Part shown: positions 56,295 through 64,000 of the stretch, in pieces
Layout: each line of letters opens with the position of its first letter
Position numbering within the stretch: the first letter of the stretch is position 1
Assembly (NCBI RefSeq): GCF_023091745.1
Contig: NC_068925.1
Location: forward strand, 4,588,001 to 4,652,000
Origin: Budorcas taxicolor
Taxonomy: Eukaryota > Chordata > Mammalia > Artiodactyla > Bovidae
Reading direction: 5' to 3'
Length of the DNA stretch: 64,000 bases
Notes under the pieces: generated by a model
What the model was told of the DNA's origin: nothing
Database searches by the model: none
Seen by the model: the letters and a program-made list of their open reading frames with translations, nothing else
Made by a program: the position numbers and the translations under genes

Positions 56295-59200
56295 TCTCGG
56301 CACCCTGCCTCCCCACCACAGCTGGGCACCCACCTCGATGGACAGCCAGCTGGCCCCAGCCCCTTCCCGATGCCAGGGTGGCCCAGCGCTGTGCCTGAGA
56401 ACTGCTGGTTTCAAACAGTGACTGTATTTACAGAGCCCTTTTTGTAGGAGGTAGGATATGTCATATTCTGCCACAGGATAGAACCCATGCAAGGATTTTT
56501 TGTTTTAATCGAGAGGCACCAGGCAGTAACTTCCATGATGATACTGAACCCTAGGCCTGGGCCCTCTAGGGTGCCTGCATGGAAGGCAGGAGGAAGGGAG
56601 TTAGACGTGTGTCTGTGTATCAGCGGAGATGGCACTCTGGGACCGTATGTGGACTCCGGCCCAGACGGCAGAGCCCCAAGCCCGGGGACACCGGACAGAA
56701 ATGGGCTGAAGTGGGACAGAGCAGCAGCAGCAGCGCCACTCAGTCTAAGGAGCGGGCCCAACCCGAAGACCACGACTCTTCTTTCCCCTCTGACAGGGCC
56801 GCACGGCTGGACCCTGACTCTGTCCCCGAGGACTCCCTGGAGGCCCCCCACCCGCCCAGGCGGCTGAGAACCAGTGTCCTGGTGTCAGGCCGGCAGCCCG
56901 AGCCCTGCAGCTCTGGGTGGCCATGCTCCCACTGCTGGGTGGGAGCTCCGAAGGGCTGAGAGGCTGGGCCTCCTGCTGGAAAGCTGCACCAGACCTGGCC
57001 TGAGGCGCAGTCACCCTCTTAGCCAACACTGCCAACCCGACCCTGTCACCCCGAGTGACGGAAGCCACAACGGGGCTGGTGACTAAAGGGCTCGTCTTGG
57101 GGAGGCCCTACCACACCAAGACCCATCTGCACGGTCCCTCCAGGGTCTGGGCAGAAGGTGGGACAGCTGTCGTGACCCACCGGCTTCATCCCACAGAACG
57201 AGAGCAGTCGTTCTGAGTCTGCAGTCGGGCACCTCCCGAGAAGCCCAGAGGATAAATGCGGCCCTGCCCGCTCCCAGGAACGCCCCGAGCCGTTGGGCGA
57301 GCCGACCCCCACGTGGCCTCGGGTGCTGTTCTGCATTTCCCCTGAAGACGAGGGGGCGAGTAAGTGGGGCCCCCTGGCCTGCTCTTGGGGTGTGATGCCA
57401 GTCCTGGCACATCAGAGCTGCAAGAGGCTTGGACCTCAGCGTGCCCAGGCCCCTCCGCGTGCCCAGGCCCCTGCTCTACCGGGAGGAAGCGGAGGTTGGG
57501 AGGAGCAGGGCGTGCCTCTGGTCACACAGCCCACCAGGGACGGGGCGGAAATGGCCCTCTTCTCCCACCAGTCCCAGGCCCATTGTCTGCCGAGGAAGGG
57601 GGCCATGCTGAATGGCCATGACCTGGTTAAGAAGGTGGTCAAGAAGGGCAGAGGGGGCTGTGAAGACCCTGCTCAGGAGGCTCCGGTGGGTGACGGTGGG
57701 GTATTCGGCAGGGCTGGCTTCAGCCCACGCGTGTGCAGAGTGCCGGAGGTCCCGTCTTCCTTTGCCTCCTGAGCTGGCTTCTGCTGGGCCCTCAGCATGC
57801 AGTGCTGGCTTGGAACCCGCTGCGCCTCTTACCCTTGCTTCAAGAGAGGCCGAGGCAAGGACAGGGACCCCAAATCCAGGCAGCAGCGGAGGCATAACCA
57901 GGAGGTTCCAAAGTCTACGTTGTGACAGGTGACCCTTCGTGCACGGGAGCAGCAGGACAGGCATCTGGCAGGGGACAGGCCCCCTGAGCCTGGTTTCTGT
58001 AGTTTACAGTCAGAGCTCTATTTTGTTATGGTTTTTAAAATTTTTAAGTCCTGCTCTATTTTACTGGGCAGGTTTATGTTGATGTTTACCCACTACAGTT
58101 TTTTAACAATGTAAGCTCACATGCCTTCTCTGTGCCACCACAGTACTCACCGCCCTGCCCCTGGCCCACGGGATTGCCCCCCTGGGCCATCCGATCAAAC
58201 CCTCCTCACCTGCCCCCGTCCTTCACCCCCATGCGGTGCTGGGGGCTCAGCTCCGTGACTGCTCTGCCACTGCAGAGACCCAAACCCGCCCAGCGCCCAG
58301 CCTGGTCCTGCAAGGCTGTGAGGTGGCCTGTACCCCGCTCTTGGAAAGGGGAATCTGAAAGGAGGAAGCCTCCTTCCAAGGTCGCGTTGATTCTTTCTTC
58401 GTTGCCTTAGCTGCGGCAGAAGCAGGACAGGTGTCCAGATGCCGGCCAAGAGGGCTGAGCTGCTTTGGCGCAGAACCTGTGTGGCTGCAGCTGCGGCCCT
58501 AGGCTTGCTTGAAGCCAGAGACGCAACCAAGAGTCTTAGTTCTGGGGGGGCAGACCGACCCTCTTGGAAACCCAGGAAGGATTTTTTATTAGTAACTAGG
58601 AAAACTCACCCTCAGCAACACCTGAGGCCTGTGTAGGGAGGACTTGTTTGGGGGGGGACTCAGAATTAGACAAAAACAGATGTTCCTGCAGGCCGAGACT
58701 TCAGGCCGAGAGCTGATTCAGACCGAATGAGACAGGTGACCTGAGGGCACGCCTCTTGGGGTGGTGGCTGCACAGGAGCTCCTGTGGAGGCGGAAGGTGA
58801 GATGAGGCAACTTCTGAGTCCCTCCCTGCCCGAGAGGCCGGCCTGCCACCACCTCTGCTTGGATGGGCCGAGCCCCGGGCCAGCAGCCAAGGGCAACAGC
58901 CACAAGCGAGTGCTTCCCTCTGCAGCTCAGTGGCCAGTGAGTGCCTGAGGACTGGGGGCAGAGCGTGCCTCAGGGACTGGGAGAACCTCTGCGCCGCACA
59001 CGCCGGGCTTGGCCTGCCCCGGTCTGGGCTCCACCGTACTGTTTGCCCCACAGCCCCGATGTGTGCCTCAGCCCGGAGCGCTCTCCAGACGCAGCCTCAG
59101 GGCCCAGTGTTGTCAGTGCCCCCGCTGGGCCTCAGATGGCACAGGCGGTGCCAGAGAACAGGAGGGCTGTGGACCAGGGGATAAAGTGACAGCAGAGACG

Positions 59201-59423
59201 CCAGAGAGATGTCTGTGAGGAGACCTTTCCTAGGGGGCTCTGAGGAATTCTGACGGCTGTGTCTTGGGGTCTAGGTTAGGTGATGACGGGAGAGGATGCT
59301 CTAAGTGTCCCTCAGGACTGACATTCTTGGAATCAAAATGTGCTCAGCACAGGAAGTCTTGGCGCTCCTCCCTGCGAGGGGCCCCCGCACTGCGAGGGAG
59401 TGACTGCAGTCACCGTCATTTGC

Positions 59424-59444
59424 GGGGGGTGGGGGGTGGGGGGG
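59424..59444 (+). repeat. CNTN2: G-rich run, quadruplex-prone
   Basis: Three runs of six to seven Gs are separated by single Ts, in the sense orientation of the presumed CNTN2 3' UTR. Confidence 0.8.
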
Positions 59445-60163
59445 TTGCAGGTACGGCGCACCCCAGGCATTCTCTGCCCAGCACACGCTACTGCCCCTTG
59501 GCAGTCCCGGGAGTGGTCTGGTCTCCTCTGGGCAAGAGCCTGCGCTGACTCCAGAGTGCCTCACCCCCTGGTGTCTTCCCCGCTGGAGGACTCTGCCAGT
59601 GCTGGTCTCAGAGTGACTGCCTGCTGGCTCCTCTCTGTGGAGAGGCAGCAGGGTGCTCACGCCTGGGTCTGCAGCACAGGGGCGGCGCCCTCTTTCCCTG
59701 GCTCAGGTCAGACCAAGCTTCATCCTGGAGACTAGCGAGGTGGCCGGAGAGGCCCCTGGAGCAGCACAGGGGGTCAGATGGGCACTTAAGGAGCTTCACG
59801 GAGAGCTCCACGGAAAGGTTCCTGGGAGCCAGCTGTATGTACAGGCTTTGGGAAGGCAGGACAATAAAAGGAAAATGAAGAGGGAAAAAGATGGGTCCGA
59901 TAGCTTCCCCCAGTCCTAGGAAGCCTCATGCCCTCAGATGGGGTCCACCCTGCTCTGACTCCCCAGACTCCAACCGACACACCCCCTCCAGGGTCTGCAT
60001 AGCTTAGAAAAGCTTGCAAGGGCAAGGGTTGGGGCTTCATCGGACCACTGTCAACTCGGCTTTTGTTAAAATGGACCCGCTCCCACTGATCTGTTATTAC
60101 CTGCCTCTCTCACACTTCTTGTAATGGTAGTTATTTATTGACTCTGGTAGCGGGCAGTTCTTA

Positions 60164-60169
60164 AATAAA
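60164..60169 (+). terminator. CNTN2: Likely CNTN2 poly(A) signal
   Basis: AATAAA lies in 'ttcttaaataaagatga', about 3.9 kb after the stop. This distance fits the long CNTN2 3' UTR known in mammals. The hexamer at 59863 is the alternative. Confidence 0.5.
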
Positions 60170-61747
60170 GATGATTTCTCAACCTGGTGAGGCAGCTGCC
60201 ACCAGCCGTGGGTGTTTTTATCCTCAGACTGAAGAGTATCTCCTTGTTGTGTTCTCTAGGCCTCTATCCAATACCTTCAACCTTCCGCACAGCCAGCTCC
60301 AAGGAAGTCACGGCACGTGGTGTGTACTGCTGCACCCAGTGCTGCGGGGGGAGAAAAGTTAGGCTGAGCGGCCTTAAGGCAGGCTCCGCAGAGCAGAGCA
60401 GAGCTCCCTGCCTGGCTGGCTCTCCCTGACAGGCGGGCAGTAAACCGCGTTCGTGTAATGATGCTGTTCTCCGCTCCCCTGCTTTTTAAGGCATTTGAGG
60501 TACAGGTTCCCTTGCAGCTCAAACGTCAAGTGTTCCTATGAACTCTTAAGCTGAAATGGTGTAAAGCAAAGAAGCAATTACTCTTTTTTTTTTTTTAAAG
60601 GGAAAATCCTCTTCAGATATCTTTCAGTTAGTGAGAACAGGTACTAATGTAGGTTTCCCATAACTCCAAAGTGGTGGAAAGTGACCTTTCAAAAAGCAGG
60701 AGATACCTATATTGACTCAACAGTACCAAAGGGCAGTCGTCTCCCTGCAGAGACAGAGCGACCCCCTTCTGGGAAGTGGGTGCCTCCAGCCTTGGCTCAC
60801 AGCAACCTAGTTTTTGAATTTCTAGTCAACATTTTCCAACCACAACACTATTCTGCATTCAACATTTACAACATCTATTACACCCGAGATGCAGGACACA
60901 CGTAGGCAGCTGTTAAGTGTTCAGTTCTCTCAGTATGAAGCAGGTAGGGCCCTGTGCTGATTGCGCGGGAAACAAGGTGAGCAGTGGCCTGCCCCTGGCC
61001 TGCCAGGCACAGGGAAGCCGAGGCTGAGAGTGAGCCCCGAAAGGGCACACAGCTTCATTCCTGCCACTTTGCACCCAAAGGGATGCTGGAAGCATTGGCC
61101 ATTCTGGAGCCCAAATCTAGGCAGCATCTCCTTGATCCTTTAGAGACAGACCCCATGCATAGAATTCAAAGAACTAAGTTGGGTTTGAGGCTGCATTTAA
61201 TTGGGTTTTGTTCTCTTCCCAATTCAGTACCCTCACATCCTCAAACTAATGCAGAATGCTCTAAACCTAGAGCTGTAAGATATTTCATCTGATGTTTGAC
61301 TACTGGCTTACAATAGAATGCTGGAGAAGGTATTTAGCTCTTCTTAGGTCTTTCCATCTGTAAAATGGGAACACACTGCACCCCTCAACCATCCTCATCG
61401 ATGTAATATTAATGTTTTTCGGTCCTCTTTCAAAGCAGAGCAAGCTCTCTCCTGAATGCTTCAGCAAAGTGTCCAGGTCTGAAGTGACATTCCCCAACTC
61501 TGTACATGTCTGAACTTCACAGCTTAGAGCAGTTTGACTCACAGGATATCATCTGATCCTCAGTCATGCACTTCAAAGGTGAGGACTGCGAAGGGTCAGT
61601 TAGCTTGCTCCGTTACACAGAAAGAGGACCAAGCCAGGTCTTCTGAGTAACATCCCATCTGAGGTAGAGATTGGGAGAAAGGGTGTGTGGAGATTTTAAG
61701 GTCTTTTCAAAATAAGAGCAATAGTTAGACTCCCTATGCATGACTGT

Positions 61748-61810
61748 AGGCCAGTGGTTCTCAACCTTTGCTATATACCAGAATTATCTAGAAAACTTCC
61801 GAAAAACAAA
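61748..61810 (+). mobile_element. MER5-like hAT relic, left end
   Basis: 'ccagtggttctcaacctttg', then 'ataccagaattatctagaaa' and 'cttccgaaaaacaaagac', follows the left end of MER5A. Only a fragment is visible. Confidence 0.6.
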
Positions 61811-63029
61811 GACGCTTTTGAACACATGATTTATACGGACATAGGACACACAAATGGCCTAGAAGCAGTGACCTTCCAGTGGCAATAAGCACATCTAGCA
61901 CCCACGCCGTGGTTTCTAAATACTACTTCCCACACTAAAAGGAACCGGAGCCCCTTGGAGATTCCAGTTTGGAGTGCGTCTGATGCATCCTGCTGTCAAC
62001 ATTTGACTTTGACATGCTCAAAGGGAACCACACCAGAAGGACAAAAGAGCTGGCTTGAAGGGACTCCTGGCCCAAAGTGGGAATAACTTGAACATCAAAA
62101 ATATGACAACAGTAATGGGTTATATATAATTCACTGAATAAAAAGGAGAATCCATTGAAATCTCAAAAGAATAAAAACAATAGCGCTTAAGAGAAAAACG
62201 CAGTGCGATACAAAAATGAATTTAAAACTCCATCATTTTGCAATCCCTAACGTGTAATAAGGCAAAGATCATGGATTCCAAAACACCTGTGAATATTTTT
62301 TAGAAACCAGATAATCACAAGGCATCACCCCACAGATTACAAAGGAACACATACACAGGTATACCACTGCAGAGATCCGGCAATCACCACCTTAACCGAA
62401 TGATCGAGCTCACAGCCAACAGCGGGTCACCCTGACACTGGGCCTCCCGAGGTCATGCAGGAAGTACACACCATTTTCGTTGGGCTCTTGTCAAAAAAGA
62501 TTCATTCCTCAGGAGTCGAATCATGAGGAAATAATTGTGGGACCTGTATGCAAGAGGTTCAAAATACCTCTTCAATGTGAATGTCATGAAAAAAATGTAG
62601 GGATCTGTTGTAAAATAAGACTTAAGAGACATAATCAAATATGATACGTGAACCTTCACTTGACCCTGAATCCAACTTTAAGAGTTCCAGGATTTTAGAA
62701 GTTGGGAGGAATGATGTATCAACTATACATAAGATTAGGGAATTGTTAGTGATAGTCGCCGTAGTTATACAGATGAATGTCCTTACCGAGAGATACATAA
62801 ATGATTAAAGGGTAAAAGGTCACTCTGTCCATGACTCACTTTCGAGTCTTTCATGTAAAATCAATATGTATTTAGAGAGGAAGAGAGCTGGAGCAAAATG
62901 CTTGCAGCCGGTGAATCTAGTTAAAGGGTCTATGGGTGCCATCAAAACTTTCAACTTTATGGGCTTGAGTTTTTTTATTTAAAATAGAAGAAATAACAGA
63001 GATCCATTGGTCACAATTTAAACTGAGTT

Positions 63030-63122
63030 AGCATCCTCAGATTGGGACTCAGGAATCTTATTTTTCAAAAGCTTATCTGAGTGACTCAGACGTATGGCCA
63101 GAGACGATAACCACTGGTCCCA
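63030..63122. mobile_element. MER5-like hAT relic, right end
   Basis: 'gattgggactcaggaatctt', 'caaaagcttatctgagtgac' and 'gagacgataaccactgg' look like the decayed right half of a MER5-type element. The assignment is tentative. Confidence 0.4.
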
Positions 63123-64000
63123 GTCTTATTGCGGCTACTTCGTCTGTACTGACAGCAAAATGAAGAGAAGAAATGCTAATTCTCTCAAACAGAATCAGCT
63201 CAGCTGGTGACCCAAGAGCCATTTCCCTGAGGGTTCCACAAGCCAAGCCAACTATCTCAGACAGAGTCTGACTGACCTCTTAAGACTGGATGTCCTGTTG
63301 AGGAAGGGAGGTACTAGCCCTCCCTCAGGGGCCCTGATTGCTTTAAGAAACCAACCTGACCTCTCCAGCAACATACACTTCAGGGCACTCACAGAAGTTG
63401 CTAGAAGGATAGGATCAGGAAGCAAGCCAAGAAACCGTTCAGGGGAAATCTACCAGCAGAAAAATCCAACGTTCCGCCAGGAATTCAATTTAGCCCTGAG
63501 CACGGAGGCTTCACCTGGGAGCTCTAAGGGTGTCAAATTAACATTCAGTGACTGTCTCTTACACACTCGAGGCTGCAGTCATCACTCTCGGCTCTGCCAC
63601 AAATGGGCATATGCCGCGAACAAAGCAGTTTGTTCAATGTCTGTTCTAAAAACTCTGGTGTGAGTTTAACCCAAAACCAGACTGACTATGGTTGGACAAT
63701 TTTAACAACTGACAAGAAATTTTACACTAAAAAGCAGAAAAGGTTAGGTCTCCGTATAGTTATTGTGAATTATTTTATTGAAGAGGAAAAAGCTGCTTTC
63801 ACTAGAAAAGCTCTCATACCCTTCTATACATGATTATACTGCTCAGAAGGGGGATCACGGCAGGAGGCACACAGGCTGTGAAGGGCAGAAAATTAATGCA
63901 CACGTGGAAGACACTACTCGTCCCAGGAGTAGGGAGATGCCTGCAGTCAGGTTTACCGGGTACCTGGTGAGCAGGGAAGGGCTGGAAGAGGTCCACCCAG

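Larger units (their letters stand above)
56295..60190 (+). other. CNTN2: CNTN2 3' UTR (inferred)
   Basis: A long gene-free stretch follows the TAA, with mostly unique, GC-moderate sequence and almost no transposons, as expected of an exonic UTR. AATAAA hexamers lie at 59863-59868 and 60164-60169. The second is followed by an AT-rich, then GC-rich change and is the better end. A G-rich run lies at 59424-59444. ORFs here lack family features. Confidence 0.55.
60191..64000. other. Intergenic AT-rich DNA, no gene seen
   Basis: This segment is AT-richer than the rest, with a poly(T) run near 60583-60594 and remnants of hAT-type elements. The longest + frame (63298-63663, 121 codons) has no recognisable family, lacks composition bias and is probably accidental. 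The neighbouring human gene TMEM81 (a single-exon coding frame on the - strand) is not found here. Confidence 0.6.

Noticed and set aside
63298..63663. 121-codon + frame near the window end
   Set aside because: It matches no family I know, has no upstream promoter or codon-use support, and lies among hAT relics. It is not reported as a gene.
60191..64000. TMEM81 or RBBP5 sequence expected after CNTN2
   Set aside because: No - strand frame resembles TMEM81 or RBBP5 exons. By human spacing the next gene would begin just beyond the window.

Overview
This is a mammalian nuclear genome segment from a pecoran ruminant (cattle, sheep, goat or a close relative). The evidence is repeated BovB (RTE) LINE 3' ends, tRNA-derived Bov-tA SINEs ending in the pecoran 'gtcggacacgactgagcgact' type tail, one of them with an (AGC)n tail, cetartiodactyl CHR-type SINEs and an artiodactyl-like L1 3' end. 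It holds parts of two neighbouring neural cell-adhesion genes on the + strand, in the same order as human 1q32.1: the last exon of neurofascin (NFASC), then all of contactin-2 (CNTN2/TAG-1/axonin-1). No gene is supported on the - strand. The next genes in the human order (TMEM81, RBBP5) were looked for and not found, so they probably lie beyond position 64000.

Layout. 1-623 is the end of an NFASC intron. 624-855 is the NFASC terminal coding exon, with the FIGQY ankyrin-binding motif and the -YSLA end. A long 3' UTR probably follows, perhaps to a poly(A) signal near 7543, and carries an inverted pair of SINEs. 7560-26880 is intergenic: transposon relics, a 34-unit minisatellite that grew out of a MER20-like DNA transposon end (10741-11787), and a few AT-rich stretches that could be regulatory. 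A GC-rich block at about 26880-27310 is the likely CNTN2 promoter and non-coding exon 1. CNTN2 coding sequence runs from 36011 to 56294 in 22 coding exons. All junctions keep frame and total 3123 nt, or 1040 residues plus stop, which is the length I remember for human CNTN2. The 3' UTR probably ends near 60164-60190. 60190-64000 is AT-rich intergenic sequence with no recognisable gene.

How the genes relate. NFASC is a transmembrane L1-family Ig/FNIII protein that anchors to ankyrin-G at axon initial segments and nodes. CNTN2 is a GPI-linked Ig/FNIII protein of axons and myelinating glia that organises juxtaparanodes with Caspr2. They are related in architecture and act in neighbouring axonal domains, but are separate transcription units.

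The most notable observations are: (1) a 56-bp tandem repeat at the end of CNTN2 exon 14 that copies the exon end together with its splice donor, giving about four copies and several competing donors; (2) the MER20-derived minisatellite; (3) an RGE in place of the RGD expected in CNTN2 FNIII-2; (4) an inverted SINE pair in the presumed NFASC 3' UTR; (5) a SINE whose internal promoter segment has been amplified in place. I found no undescribed multigene system here.
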